Shown one piece after another: positions 8,388 through 17,838 of a stretch of DNA of 64,000 bases (positions within the stretch are counted from its first letter, which is position 1; the number at the start of each line of letters is the position of its first letter). Under the pieces are notes generated by a model. That model searched no databases. It was not told the origin of the DNA and worked only from the letters and a program-made list of their open reading frames with translations. Made by a program: the position numbers and the translations under genes. The DNA is from UBA6168 sp041752395 (lineage in GTDB: Bacteria > Bacteroidota > Bacteroidia > Chitinophagales > Saprospiraceae): the NCBI GenBank assembly GCA_041752395.1, contig JBGSWN010000247.1, forward strand, positions 11,750 to 75,749. The letters run 5' to 3'.

Positions 8388-8981
8388 TCAGATTTTCTTC
8401 ATCCAATACTGCATCGACTTCTTGGTAGGTGCGGCTTCGCCAATATCCAACCACTCAAACTGGCTTTGCAAACCGGGAACGGGTTCATAGCCTCTTTTTT
8501 TCCAAAAATCATTCAAAGGTCGGTAATCGGCAGGTTTTGCCGGGTGGTCATCGGGTCGAACGACGCCGCAAAAGCAGGTATGATGGAATTGACCAAAAGA
8601 GCGGACATGGGCTTCCCGTTCATTGAAGAAACGATGGCCGAGGCCATGTCCCCGGTATTGCGGCAGCAAAATACTTTCCCCAAAATAAAAGATGGTAGAA
8701 ACGTCTAGCCCTGCATTTTCAAACGGCTCCCGCACTTCCTCCGTCTCATCTTCCAATGGGATGCAAGTGGTAGCACCGACCATTTCACTCTCAACAAATG
8801 CGGCAAAAAGCAGGGAGCGGGGCGAATCGGAATAAGTCTTCAGGTAATCCAATTCGTATTCCAGACTGCCCTCGTATAGGTACGGGTAGTCGTGAAAAAC
8901 GGCGATGCGCAGCTTTGCCAATGGCTCAAAAACTTGCACAATCTCGGCGCCACGATAGGTTTGAAAGTTCAGGTCAGCCAT
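8388..8981 (-). CDS. GNAT-family N-acetyltransferase
   Basis: A 197-residue cytoplasmic protein with the GNAT core: acceptor-side strands near residues 15-60, SLLFAAFVESEMVGATTC (about 53-70), then motif A as ESILLPQYRGHGLGHRFFNE (about 102-121) with YRGHGLG as the pyrophosphate loop binding acetyl-CoA. The C-terminal part (FWKKRGYEPVPG) is also typical. The substrate cannot be told. The gene starts inside the last codons of the SnoaL-like gene (8-base overlap), so the two are probably translationally coupled. Confidence 0.82.
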   Translation of the reverse strand: MADLNFQTYRGAEIVQVFEPLAKLRIAVFHDYPYLYEGSLEYELDYLKTYSDSPRSLLFAAFVESEMVGATTCIPLEDETEEVREPFENAGLDVSTIFYFGESILLPQYRGHGLGHRFFNEREAHVRSFGQFHHTCFCGVVRPDDHPAKPADYRPLNDFWKKRGYEPVPGLQSQFEWLDIGEAAPTKKSMQYWMKKI

Positions 8982-9381
8982 TTTCCGAAACCAATTTTAT
9001 CCAAAGCGGAAGGTTGTAAAAGGTAGCCACTCGGGTGATTTTGCCATTTTTCACTTCCAAAAAACTAGCGGCTGGCAGCACGTATGATTGACCGTTCGCA
9101 GGCGGAAACCCTTCATCCGCTTTCTTATAAACACCATTGACGGTGAACTCAGCAGCCACTTTCTCACCTGCTGCTTCTGTATAAAAAACCATATTGGTGA
9201 TGGTTTCCTCGTAGCATTCATCCATCATTTGCATAAATTCGGTGAACAGCGCAAGGCCAAGCCGTGGCTCGCCTTGGTTTGGTTCGTGGCGGATATTGGG
9301 GTCAAGCAAGGACAACATGCCATCGAAATTCTTGGCGTTAAAGTAATTGTAGTAATGGTAAACAGTTTCTAATGCGGTCAT
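8974..9381 (-). CDS. Ketosteroid-isomerase-related SnoaL-like protein
   Basis: A 135-residue protein of the NTF2-like fold. It matches the steroid delta-isomerase-related group: VYHYYNYFNAKNFDGMLSLL at the start, IRHEPNQGEPRLG in the middle, then GEKVAAEFTVNGVYKKADEG and QSYVLPAASFLEVKNGKI near the end. These proteins form a cone-shaped cavity; the natural reaction of this subgroup is unknown. It lies upstream of the GNAT gene and overlaps it by 8 bases, an arrangement that points to joint function. The length is normal for the family. Confidence 0.85.
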   Translation of the reverse strand: MTALETVYHYYNYFNAKNFDGMLSLLDPNIRHEPNQGEPRLGLALFTEFMQMMDECYEETITNMVFYTEAAGEKVAAEFTVNGVYKKADEGFPPANGQSYVLPAASFLEVKNGKITRVATFYNLPLWIKLVSENG

Positions 9382-9446
9382 TTTTCTAATTTAAAATTTG
9401 AAGGGCAAAAATGGGTTTTCCTTTCCAGCCTTCCTTTTTTGAAATA

Positions 9447-9485
9447 AAAAAAGCCGGATGAACGCTTGTGGCTCACCCGGCTTTT
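9447..9485 (-). terminator. Terminator of the susCDE operon
   Basis: Arms AAAAGCCGG (9449-9457) and CCGGCTTTT (9477-9485) flank an 19-base loop, and the minus strand continues into T-rich sequence at 9441-9450. It lies 16 bases past the susE stop. Confidence 0.72.
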
Positions 9486-9500
9486 GCTTTAAAGCTTCAA

Positions 9501-10538
9501 TCAATTCTTCGTGACTTTGTACGTGTATTTAGGCACGTTCAAAATCAGTTCAATGGTATAATTGCCAGCCTCGGCAATGGCGATATTGGCACCACCGTAT
9601 TCCAGCTTGCCATTGGCATCATCATCCCCGAAGTTCACGTCCCAAGCGTCGTTTGCCCGGAACTTGATTTCACCGACAACTAGGTCCGTGGTGAGGGTCA
9701 AATGGCCAGTGTTGGCATCATAAGTCATTTTGGTATCAGAGTCCCAGCCAGTTGGGGTGGCACTGCCGATGAGGCCCCAATCGGTGAGTACATCGGTATA
9801 AGTCAAATTGTTGAGGTCAACATTCATGCGGTACATGCCAGCAGCCCCAAGCGGAATATCATCACCACCCGGGTCGAGAATGCCGTCAAGTCCAGTATCA
9901 CCCCAGTTTACATCCCAGCTGAATCCTTGTGTGAACTTGTGCTTTGCATCAACATCGCCAACCCAAACATAACCCTCGTAAGTCTCATCGCTTTTCAGGG
10001 AGGTTATTACGGTTGCTGTGTTTGTAGGGGCCCAACCTTGGTAGCTGCCCGGCACTTGGAGCACCGGATAAACCACCACCGTCTCGTAAGGTGTAACGGT
10101 AATGGTGATGGGCGCTGAAACAAGTTCGGTCACATCGCTGCTCACCTTGGCACGAACCCGAATCTCCATATCGGTTGGTACATCGCCCGGAAGTTCCTTC
10201 GCAAGCATGATACTGTTGATTTTCTCGACAGTAATGCCTTGCATGGCCTTTGTATTGGTAACACCAAGTGCTATAGCCGTTGCGAAGTCATTCCCAGCCT
10301 TGTCCATTTCAACGGTGTAAGATATGGCAGCCTGGAACCCAAAATCTGCACCTGTCCAGCTAAAATCTGCGAAAGTATTGGCAGCATCTGCTTCCGCCAA
10401 TACATAGGTAGAACCGCCCGAAGGCGCTGTAATGGCCGGGGCTGCGCCGGGAGTAACTATCGGGTCGAAGTTCTCGTCCTTGCATGCTTGGAAAAGCAGC
10501 ATGGAGGCCATTATGAAACTTAGATATTTACGAATCAT
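9501..10538 (-). CDS. susE: SusE/SusF-type surface glycan-binding lipoprotein
   Basis: 345 residues. A lipoprotein signal ends at LLFQAC with Cys19 followed by KDEN, which fits surface export of Bacteroidota lipoproteins. Residues 33-150 form a SusE-type Ig-like domain. Two tandem SusE/F-like carbohydrate-binding modules follow, at about 157-250 and 251-344; they contain YQGWAPTN, WDVNWGDTG, DWGLIGSATP, GWDSD and WDVNFGDD, with the tryptophans expected to stack on sugar rings. Such modules in the Sus system bind alpha-glucans, so an alpha-glucan ligand is a reasonable inference, not proof. It is last in the susC-susD-susE operon, 74 bases after susD. Both modules resemble the pair inserted in the neighbouring SusD. 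Confidence 0.88.
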   Translation of the reverse strand: MIRKYLSFIMASMLLFQACKDENFDPIVTPGAAPAITAPSGGSTYVLAEADAANTFADFSWTGADFGFQAAISYTVEMDKAGNDFATAIALGVTNTKAMQGITVEKINSIMLAKELPGDVPTDMEIRVRAKVSSDVTELVSAPITITVTPYETVVVYPVLQVPGSYQGWAPTNTATVITSLKSDETYEGYVWVGDVDAKHKFTQGFSWDVNWGDTGLDGILDPGGDDIPLGAAGMYRMNVDLNNLTYTDVLTDWGLIGSATPTGWDSDTKMTYDANTGHLTLTTDLVVGEIKFRANDAWDVNFGDDDANGKLEYGGANIAIAEAGNYTIELILNVPKYTYKVTKN

Positions 10539-10612
10539 CTTTTCATTATTTTGAAAAAGACAAGGTCGAAAGGTTTTTTCAACCTTGTCTTGATTAAAAA
10601 TTTAGATACCAA

Positions 10613-12817
10613 TCAATAGCAACCAGTGCCATTTTGTTTCAATTTATTATTGGCGTTCAAATCCTGTGAAGGAATTGGGTACACGTCACGGCAGGCATCT
10701 ACCGCTGTGCCAGCGGCCACGCCACCTTTCCAAGGCCAAGTATAGGAGCCATTGGTAAATTGCTTGAAACGCACCAAGTCTGTCCGGCGATGACCTTCCC
10801 AAAGGAGTTCCCTTACCCGCTCATCGAGGAGGAAGTCCAAGGTCAAATCAGCACTGCTGATATTGCCCGTTGGCCCCCCGTAAGCCCTGTTACGGATATC
10901 GTTCACATATTGAAGTGCAGTAGCTTGGTCGCCACCGCCACCGCCACGCAGTACGGCCTCTGCATACATCAAGTAGGCATCTGCCAAGCGGAACATTGGG
11001 AAGTCGGTGTCCACGAAGGTAAGGTCAGAACCAGGCGCACCAGTGGAGGTGACGTTCTTGTATTTTGCGACAGCATAACCCTCCGTAAACTGGGAGATGT
11101 CGGCAATTTCCAAGCTTTGGCCATCGGTGTAGAACTGGTTGCGGGTATCCGATTCTGAAGCGAATTTCTCAATATAATAAGTGTGGTCAGGGCTGTCGAG
11201 GTACAGCTTGATGAGGTAGGTGCCATTGGCAGGGATGGCGATATTCGCACCACCTGCTTCCAAAATAGCATCAGCGCCATCATCACCATAGTTCAAGTCC
11301 CATCCATCGTTCGCCCGGAACTTTGCCTCCCCTGCAATGAGGTCGGCAGTAATAGTCCACGCATTTTCCGTGGCATCATAGGTCATATTTTGGTCACTGT
11401 CCCAGCCGTTGGCGGTTGCGGAGCCGATAAGCCCCCAATCCGTTTTGAGGATGGTATAAGTAAGCGCAGTCAAGTCCACATTGATTTTATAAAAGCCATC
11501 TTCCGTCACCTTGAGGTTGTCGCCTCCTGGGTCGAGTGTGCCATCTGCACCCGTATCGCCCCAGTTTGTGTCCCAACCGCCAAGCGCAAACTTGAATTCA
11601 GTATCGGCGGGGAACCAGAAGTAACCTTCGTATTTATCGTCGCTGTTAGGCGAGGACAAAACCGTTGTGGACAGGGCTGGGTCCCAACCTTGGTAGGCAC
11701 CAGGAACGTTTACCACCGGGTAGCCCGTATTGCCCTGGTTTGCTGCAACAATAACGCTGCCACCACTGCCCGCTGCTGGATATTTGTTCACGACAGCGCT
11801 AGTGGTGCGAAGGCCGCCCCAACCGCCGTCCAAACCAAAATCACTTGCCGCCATGCTACCGCCAACTGGCGCATGTACCAAGAAGGTCATGCCGCCATAA
11901 GTGCGGGTATGCACGCCATCAAATGTGATTGGGAAAATGATTTCCTTTGATTTGTTATTGTCAGCAAGGAACAAATTGGCGTAGTTCGGCTCCAATTCAT
12001 AACCAGAATCAATCACTTTTTTGGAATAAGTAACTGCATCTGTAAAAGCATTTTTGCCCACATAAACCTCAGCGTTCAAATACAATTTGGCAATCAACAT
12101 CCATGCGGCAGCTTGGTCGGCACGGCCATATTCGTTGCTCCGAGGAGTAGCCATGTCCGGCTCGAATGCTTTGATCTCTGTTTCCAACCAAGTATAAAGG
12201 TCAGCGGCAGAAATCTGCTCTGGAAAGAAAGCACCTACGGCATCTTCTTCTGTCACAAATGGTACATTGCGGAAAAGGTCAAGCGCATGATAGTAGCTGA
12301 GGGCACGCAGGAAACGAGCCTCTGCACGGTAGGTTTTTATTTCGCTGCGCAAACCAGCATCCACGTTGCGGCTGTCCAACTTGGAATCAGTTGTTTCCCG
12401 AAGGAACTCGTTGCAGATTGAAATTTGGTAAAAAATGCGGCTGTAAGTGGCATAAATAAAGCCATCGTCGGCGTTCCAATCCTGCTGGTGAAAGTCCTGG
12501 ATAGTAGCGTCGTTCCAACCGATCACCGCTTCATCGGTGGATAGCTCCTGCAAGTACCAGTACATGCGCAGGTACTGTCCGAAACCTTCGTCAATACCGG
12601 CGATGTCCGCCTGACCTGCTGGGCCTTGTTGGCCAGTAACGGCCAAGCCTGAATAAAGCCGTGCCAACACTTTTTTGTAGTTGGCGGGATCCTCGTACAC
12701 GGCAGCCGACGTGAGTTCATCCTTGTCGGTGGGCACTGTGTCGAGGTCTTTAAAGCATGACGAAAACACCACAAGTATTCCCGTCAAGAAGCTTATTTTT
12801 AGCAATGAAAATTTCAT
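10613..12817 (-). CDS. susD: SusD/RagB outer-membrane lipoprotein with two inserted SusE/F-like binding modules
   Basis: 734 residues against about 500-550 for ordinary SusD. The lipoprotein signal ends at VFSSC (Cys21). Residues 22-350 carry the N-terminal TPR-like half of SusD (TDEAVIGWN, AEARFLRALSYYHALDLFRNVP, GRADQAAAWMLIAKLYLNAEVY). Residues 560-734 carry the C-terminal half (FPMFRLADAYLMYAEA, LLDERVRELLWEGHRRTDLVRF, YPIPSQDLNAN). Between them, about residues 351-552, lie two modules closely resembling those of the adjacent SusE, including NWGDTG, DPGGDN, DWGLIGSAT and GWDSDQNMTYDA. The frame is continuous through both borders. SusD caps the SusC transporter and hands over glycans; the insert would add binding sites to the lid itself. 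It lies 21 bases after susC in the operon. Confidence 0.92.
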   Translation of the reverse strand: MKFSLLKISFLTGILVVFSSCFKDLDTVPTDKDELTSAAVYEDPANYKKVLARLYSGLAVTGQQGPAGQADIAGIDEGFGQYLRMYWYLQELSTDEAVIGWNDATIQDFHQQDWNADDGFIYATYSRIFYQISICNEFLRETTDSKLDSRNVDAGLRSEIKTYRAEARFLRALSYYHALDLFRNVPFVTEEDAVGAFFPEQISAADLYTWLETEIKAFEPDMATPRSNEYGRADQAAAWMLIAKLYLNAEVYVGKNAFTDAVTYSKKVIDSGYELEPNYANLFLADNNKSKEIIFPITFDGVHTRTYGGMTFLVHAPVGGSMAASDFGLDGGWGGLRTTSAVVNKYPAAGSGGSVIVAANQGNTGYPVVNVPGAYQGWDPALSTTVLSSPNSDDKYEGYFWFPADTEFKFALGGWDTNWGDTGADGTLDPGGDNLKVTEDGFYKINVDLTALTYTILKTDWGLIGSATANGWDSDQNMTYDATENAWTITADLIAGEAKFRANDGWDLNYGDDGADAILEAGGANIAIPANGTYLIKLYLDSPDHTYYIEKFASESDTRNQFYTDGQSLEIADISQFTEGYAVAKYKNVTSTGAPGSDLTFVDTDFPMFRLADAYLMYAEAVLRGGGGGDQATALQYVNDIRNRAYGGPTGNISSADLTLDFLLDERVRELLWEGHRRTDLVRFKQFTNGSYTWPWKGGVAAGTAVDACRDVYPIPSQDLNANNKLKQNGTGCY

Positions 12818-12838
12818 GTCTTATAGTTTTAAGATTTA

Positions 12839-15760
12839 TCAAAACCGTGCGTTCAGTCCAAACAGGATGGTACGTGAACGTGGGTAAAAATTATTGTCAA
12901 TACCGTTGTCAATCTCTGGGTCAATACCTTCGTACTTGGTGATAAGCAGTGGGTTTTGAACCGTAGCAAACACCTTAAGAAAATCAACTTTTTGCACCAT
13001 GCTTCCAAAATTATAGCCCAAGGTTACGTGGTCTAGGCGCAGGAAGGAGGCGTTTTGAACAAAATAATCGCTCAAGTACTGCGGGTTGTTGAAGTCAAGG
13101 TACGAAGAAATTGAGTTCACATTGCCAAGGTAACCAGTCGGGTGGTAAAGGTTGGCATAGCTCGTACCGGATTGAACGTTGTTGTAAACGTAGTTACCGA
13201 TATTGGCACGGCCAGCAAATGAGAAATCAAAATTACCATAGTTAAAGGTAGAGGTAAAGCCGAGGAAGTAATCCGGTGCCGCTTTTTCGTGGCGGTACAG
13301 GTCGTCGGCGTTCACGAGACCATCGCCGTTTCGGTCAACGTAGAGGCCCTCGACAGGAACACCTGCTGCATCGTAAACCTGCTCGTACACATAGAACGAG
13401 TTTGCTGGAAAACCAACGCTGTGGATTTGTGCGGTATTGCCCACACCACCGCTGATGGTGCCTGTCAAAACACCATTGTAGCTTGGGTCGTCAGATGCCG
13501 TCAACTTGGTGATTTTGTTTTGGTTGGCTGTGATGTTGAAACCAAAATCCCAGTTCATTTTCTGGCTGCGCAATGGGTTTAAGTTTATTGAAAACTCAAC
13601 CCCCTTGTTTTCCAAATCACCAATATTTGTATTGATAAAATTGGAAAGGTTTGAGCCTGCTGGCACTGGAATGAAGTTCAACAAGTCCTTTGTTTTACGC
13701 TGGTAAACCTCGATGGAACCATAAATCCGCTCGTTGAGGAACCCGTAATCAATGCCAGCATTGGTAGTTGTCGTTTCTTCCCATTTGATTTTGCTGTCAT
13801 AACCGCCCGGGCGCAAAGTCTGTACGAAAGTATCACCAAACTGGTAACCAGCGTTTTCAAAGCTCGCCAAATAGCGGGGAAGGTGAACGTAGTAGTCGCC
13901 AATTTCTTGCTGACCGGTCACACCCCAGCCAAGCCGCAATTTCAGCGAAGAAACTGTGCCTTTGCCATTGGTGTCAACTACTTTATAGCCAACGGCGGCA
14001 GCTGGAAATACACCCCAGCGTGAGTCCTCGGAGAACCTGGAAGAACCATCCCGACGGATGGTACCTGTGAGCAAAAGCCGGTCGAAGAAGGTCAAGTTTA
14101 CCCGGCTGAACAAGGAAAGCAGGAACAACTCGCCCGAGTTATCGCCAGTGGCAGTCTCGGTTCCGGAGATATTGCTGTTGGTGAAATCATCGGTGAAATA
14201 GTTGCGCTGCCAAGAGTAGCCGCCCATCACATCCAACTTGACTTGCCCCATTTCTTTCACATAATTCAAGTAAAACTCAAGGAGGCTGTTTTCCTTGGTT
14301 TGGCTGTAAGTGTTTTTTATACCACCATCAAAAAATGCAAAAGAGGCATTTGCTGGCACATTGATATTTCCCTCACCTTTTGATTTGTCATAGGCAAGGT
14401 TCAAGTTTGCCCGAAGCTCCGGCAAGAAACCAAAACGGTAGTCAAAACTAGAGCTGACGACAAAACGCTTGACGTTTGATTCGTCATTGCGAAACTTTAG
14501 CTGCGCAAGTGGATTGGCTGGTGCCAAAACGTTAGGGTCGCCATTGCCTTGCAACCAAGTAGTATAGCCGCCATAAGGACTGTTTTCATCGAAAATAGCT
14601 TGGGTAGGGTCAAAAAACGAAGCAGCACCGATAGCGCCCCTGTTCCCAAAGCGGTTGTCCGTGTTCATGCCTTTCAGGCTGAAATTCACTTGCAGTCGGT
14701 TGTCAATCAACTTAGGTGAAAGGTTGATAGAAGCAGTGGTACGCTGAAAACGGTCGGTGAGGAGGATACCTTTTTTATCAGTGTATCCAACCGACGCACG
14801 GTAGGGCACAGGGCCTACACCGCCTGTGAAGTTCAGGCTGTGGTCATGTCCGACGCCAGTTTCGTAGATGGCATCCTGCCAATTGGTGTTTGCGGTACCC
14901 AACAAGGCTTTGGATGGGTGTCCATCGGGAAATTGCGTATTTATTAAGCTTGCGTACTCGCTTGCATCCAGCACATCACCCGTTTCAAGTGCATTGCTGA
15001 AGGACACATTTCCGTTGTACTCCACTTTCACCTTCTGGCCAAGTTTTCCCTTTTTAGTGGTGATGATGATAACCCCGTTGGAGGCACGGCTACCGTAGAT
15101 GGCCGTTGCAGAGGCATCTTTCAAAACGGTGAAAGTCTCGATGTCGTTAGGGTTTACGAAGTCAAAAATGTTCCTCGCACCAGAAATTCCTCGGTTGTCA
15201 AGTGGAATTCCGTCAATCACAATGAGCGGGTCGTTGGAAGCACTCAGCGAAGAGCCGCCCCGGATACGGATTTGTGCGCCACCACCAGGGTCTGAGCTAG
15301 GGGTGATTTGCACGCCGGCCACTTTGCCCGCCAGCAATTCTTGCGGAGCAGTAATGGCCCCACGGTTGAAGACCTCGGAGTTGACCTCTGTAACAGAGCC
15401 AGTCGCATCCTCCTTTTTCACTTCACCGTAGCCAATGACCACGATTTCGTTGAGCAGGGTGCCCGCTGGCATCTTAACATCAATGGTATTGCTGGCATTG
15501 AGTGCCATTTCTACCGTTTCGTAACCTGTGTAACTAAACCGAATGGCGGTTGCCCCGGCAGGTACGGACAGGCTGTATGTGCCATCAACATCGGTAACAG
15601 TCCCCGTCGAGGTACCCACCACCAAGATGCTTGCACCAATCAGCGTTTCCCCAGTGCTGGCGTCGGATACCGTGCCGGAAATAGTCCGTTGACTAAATCC
15701 CAAAGCGGGTAAAGTTGCCATGCCGAGGAGCAGAAAAAGTTTGTGAATAATTAGTTTCAT
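12839..15760 (-). CDS. susC: SusC/RagA TonB-linked outer-membrane transporter
   Basis: 973 residues. A signal peptide covers about 1-24. Next come a carboxypeptidase-regulatory-like domain (about 25-105: ISGTVSDASTGETLIGASIL), the SusC signature and TonB plug (about 110-235: VVIGYGEVKKEDATGSV, then NPNDIETFTVLKDASATAIY and GSRASNGVIIITTKKG), and a 22-strand barrel ending in an aromatic residue (NARF). It imports oligosaccharides bound by SusD, powered by TonB-ExbBD. It is the first gene of the operon and lies opposite the AraC-type regulator. No glycoside hydrolase is present near it, so the substrate must be inferred from the binding modules only. Confidence 0.95.
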   Translation of the reverse strand: MKLIIHKLFLLLGMATLPALGFSQRTISGTVSDASTGETLIGASILVVGTSTGTVTDVDGTYSLSVPAGATAIRFSYTGYETVEMALNASNTIDVKMPAGTLLNEIVVIGYGEVKKEDATGSVTEVNSEVFNRGAITAPQELLAGKVAGVQITPSSDPGGGAQIRIRGGSSLSASNDPLIVIDGIPLDNRGISGARNIFDFVNPNDIETFTVLKDASATAIYGSRASNGVIIITTKKGKLGQKVKVEYNGNVSFSNALETGDVLDASEYASLINTQFPDGHPSKALLGTANTNWQDAIYETGVGHDHSLNFTGGVGPVPYRASVGYTDKKGILLTDRFQRTTASINLSPKLIDNRLQVNFSLKGMNTDNRFGNRGAIGAASFFDPTQAIFDENSPYGGYTTWLQGNGDPNVLAPANPLAQLKFRNDESNVKRFVVSSSFDYRFGFLPELRANLNLAYDKSKGEGNINVPANASFAFFDGGIKNTYSQTKENSLLEFYLNYVKEMGQVKLDVMGGYSWQRNYFTDDFTNSNISGTETATGDNSGELFLLSLFSRVNLTFFDRLLLTGTIRRDGSSRFSEDSRWGVFPAAAVGYKVVDTNGKGTVSSLKLRLGWGVTGQQEIGDYYVHLPRYLASFENAGYQFGDTFVQTLRPGGYDSKIKWEETTTTNAGIDYGFLNERIYGSIEVYQRKTKDLLNFIPVPAGSNLSNFINTNIGDLENKGVEFSINLNPLRSQKMNWDFGFNITANQNKITKLTASDDPSYNGVLTGTISGGVGNTAQIHSVGFPANSFYVYEQVYDAAGVPVEGLYVDRNGDGLVNADDLYRHEKAAPDYFLGFTSTFNYGNFDFSFAGRANIGNYVYNNVQSGTSYANLYHPTGYLGNVNSISSYLDFNNPQYLSDYFVQNASFLRLDHVTLGYNFGSMVQKVDFLKVFATVQNPLLITKYEGIDPEIDNGIDNNFYPRSRTILFGLNARF

Positions 15761-16115
15761 ACAATTTTACTTAAAGTTAGGAATGATAAAATTCTACCAG
15801 TTGGAAAACGTGTTTTGAAGAACGATTGAGCGGACTAGATTGCTTCGTTAATTTTTCATTTTTTTTAACGAGGCAAATACTTAAAACAACAAATCAAAAT
15901 TTGGGTTCGTCAAATTTAAGTTTCAAATAGCCCCGACTTGAATTGTCAAAATGACAAATGAAAATGCTGCATTTACCAAAATTGCGCAGCGCCACATCCT
16001 AGGTACAAAGTCACGGTGTTTTTGACAAAATCACTTGTTCTTTTTTTGCAAAAATTGATGTAATATTGTCCAACTTTTCTAAATAATTTAGAATCTGAGG
16101 TAAATTAAGCTAAGA
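15761..16115. promoter_or_regulatory. Divergent control region between susC and the AraC-type gene
   Basis: A 355-base AT-rich region holding the promoters of both the susCDE operon and the regulator. TAAATTTG on the minus strand (15911-15918) fits the -7 consensus, but no TTG stands at the right distance, so the site may depend on the activator. I see no convincing tandem operator. No gene is present. Confidence 0.45.
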
Positions 16116-16967
16116 ATGAAACCTACATTCGAGCAGATTACGAGCAATTCAAACAGTTCTTTCTTGTGGCGGCGCTTCGTGCAGGCACGTTTTGATGCGC
16201 CATTTCATTATCACCCTGAATTGGAATTGACGCTCATCATTAAAGGCCGTGGCAAGCGCATGGTCGGTAGGCAGGTGTCGAGTTTTGAAGCGGGTGACTT
16301 GGTTTTGCTCGGCTCAAACCTGCCGCATACCTGGCTCAGTGGAGACCCCGTGAATGAAAAGCAAATGGTAGAACAGGTTGTCATCCAATTTAAAAAAGAG
16401 TTCGTTGGTGATGGGTTTTGGGAAATACCAGAAATGAACAAGGTCAAAAACTTGCTGGAAAAAGCTAAATACGGCATCCAGATTTCGGGTAAAACCCGAG
16501 ATGCTTTGTCCAAAAAAATCAATCAAAAGGCGGCAATTTCACCTTCTCAAAAATTGATTCAACTCATTGATATCCTGATGATTATCGCAGAGTCTAAAGA
16601 ATGTGAACTGATTGATTTTCATTTCATGGAACATGCCCCAACACCCCTGGAAACGGAGCGTTTCAGGAATGTTTATGCTTTTTTATCAGAAAATTATACC
16701 TCGGAAGTAAGCTTGGAAACCATCGCAGCCATCGCCAATTTATCCCCGACTTCTTTCTGTCGTTTTTTTAAAAAAATTGCAAGGCAAACCTTTGTGGAAG
16801 CGTTGACCAATTTCCGGGTGAACCATGCCGCCAACCTGCTTTCCTCCACCGAAAAACCTGTTGCCGATATTTGCTTCGAAAGTGGCTTCAGCAATATTTC
16901 CTATTTCAACAAAGCTTTCAAAAAAACGCTTGGTCAAAACCCAGTGGCCTATCGAAAATTCCAATAA
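16116..16967 (+). CDS. AraC-family transcriptional regulator with cupin sensor domain
   Basis: 283 residues. An N-terminal cupin-like domain (about 20-105) has FDAPFHYHPELELTLIIKGRG and the GDLVLLGSNLPHTW block, typical of sugar-sensing AraC proteins. The C-terminal AraC DNA-binding region (about 185-282) holds two helix-turn-helix motifs: VSLETIAAIANLSPTSFCRF and VADICFESGFSNISYFNKAF. It is transcribed away from susC across a shared control region, so it most likely regulates the susCDE operon in response to the imported sugar; that is inference from position. Most starch Sus loci use SusR or hybrid two-component regulators, but AraC types also occur. Confidence 0.9.
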   Translation: MKPTFEQITSNSNSSFLWRRFVQARFDAPFHYHPELELTLIIKGRGKRMVGRQVSSFEAGDLVLLGSNLPHTWLSGDPVNEKQMVEQVVIQFKKEFVGDGFWEIPEMNKVKNLLEKAKYGIQISGKTRDALSKKINQKAAISPSQKLIQLIDILMIIAESKECELIDFHFMEHAPTPLETERFRNVYAFLSENYTSEVSLETIAAIANLSPTSFCRFFKKIARQTFVEALTNFRVNHAANLLSSTEKPVADICFESGFSNISYFNKAFKKTLGQNPVAYRKFQ

Positions 16968-17056
16968 AAATTCCTTCACTAGCAACCATTTTGGTGCTTC
17001 CTCACCCTTGATTTTAGATTTATTATGAATACAGTTTTCCAGTTACCTTCGCCACT

Positions 17057-17836
17057 ATGTTAGCACGACCGCCACTTCTCAGCATCATCACCGTGGTTTA
17101 CAACGGCGCCTACTACCTCCGTGGGACCGCCAATTCTGTGCTTGTGCAAACCTATCCGCATATCGAGTACATCATTGTGGACGGCGGCTCAACCGACCAT
17201 ACCCCGCTGGCCATTCAACTCGCCGAAATAGCCAATGACAAACTGCTCAATGCCAAGATTTTCAAATGGGTAAGCGAAAGGGACAAAGGGCTGTACGATG
17301 CCATGAACAAAGGGATGCGCATGGCGACAGGTGATTTTATTTGGTTCCTCAACGCGGGCGATGAATTGCCGGAGGCGACCACCGTGGAGAAAATGATGTT
17401 GAAATGCGGCCCTGAAACCGATGTTTTTTATGGTGAAACTAACCTTGTCACCTTCACCCGCCATGTGCTTGGAACACGCTCTGAATTGACTACGCAGAAA
17501 CTTCCAGCCGAACTGGATTGGGAAAGCTTGAGAATGGGCATGGTTGTCTGCCACCAAGCCTTTGTTGCCCGCAAGTCAATAGCACCCAATTTTATGGAAG
17601 GCAACCTAGCTGCCGATATTGACTGGGTCATCGAAATTTTGAAAAAAAGTCGGCAAACAGTTAACACCAACATGGTGCTGGCCAATTACCTGACGGGGGG
17701 GGTTTCAAAGCAACGCCACCGACAATCGCTTCGGGACAGGTACGTGGTTTTGAAAAAACACTATGACCTAGGGCCAAATATTTGGGCGCATTGCCGCATA
17801 GTTTTGCGGTCTTTTTTTGCGAAAAACAGCTATTGA
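17057..17836 (+). CDS. Family 2 glycosyltransferase
   Basis: 259 residues with the GT-A fold typical of GT2. SIITVVYNGAYYL at 9-21 begins the nucleotide-binding half, VDGGSTD (about 43-49) binds the sugar nucleotide, DKGLYDAMNKGMRMATGDF (about 77-95) and WFLNAGDE (about 97-104) supply the acidic metal ligands, and a basic C-terminal tail follows. There is no transmembrane segment. It transfers a sugar, presumably to a cell-surface polysaccharide or glycoprotein; donor and acceptor are unknown. No other polysaccharide genes lie nearby, although a second sugar-related gene (WbqC-like) is 20 kb away. It converges on the SnoaL-like lipoprotein gene with two bases between. Confidence 0.88.
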   Translation: MLARPPLLSIITVVYNGAYYLRGTANSVLVQTYPHIEYIIVDGGSTDHTPLAIQLAEIANDKLLNAKIFKWVSERDKGLYDAMNKGMRMATGDFIWFLNAGDELPEATTVEKMMLKCGPETDVFYGETNLVTFTRHVLGTRSELTTQKLPAELDWESLRMGMVVCHQAFVARKSIAPNFMEGNLAADIDWVIEILKKSRQTVNTNMVLANYLTGGVSKQRHRQSLRDRYVVLKKHYDLGPNIWAHCRIVLRSFFAKNSY

Positions 17837-17838
17837 TT

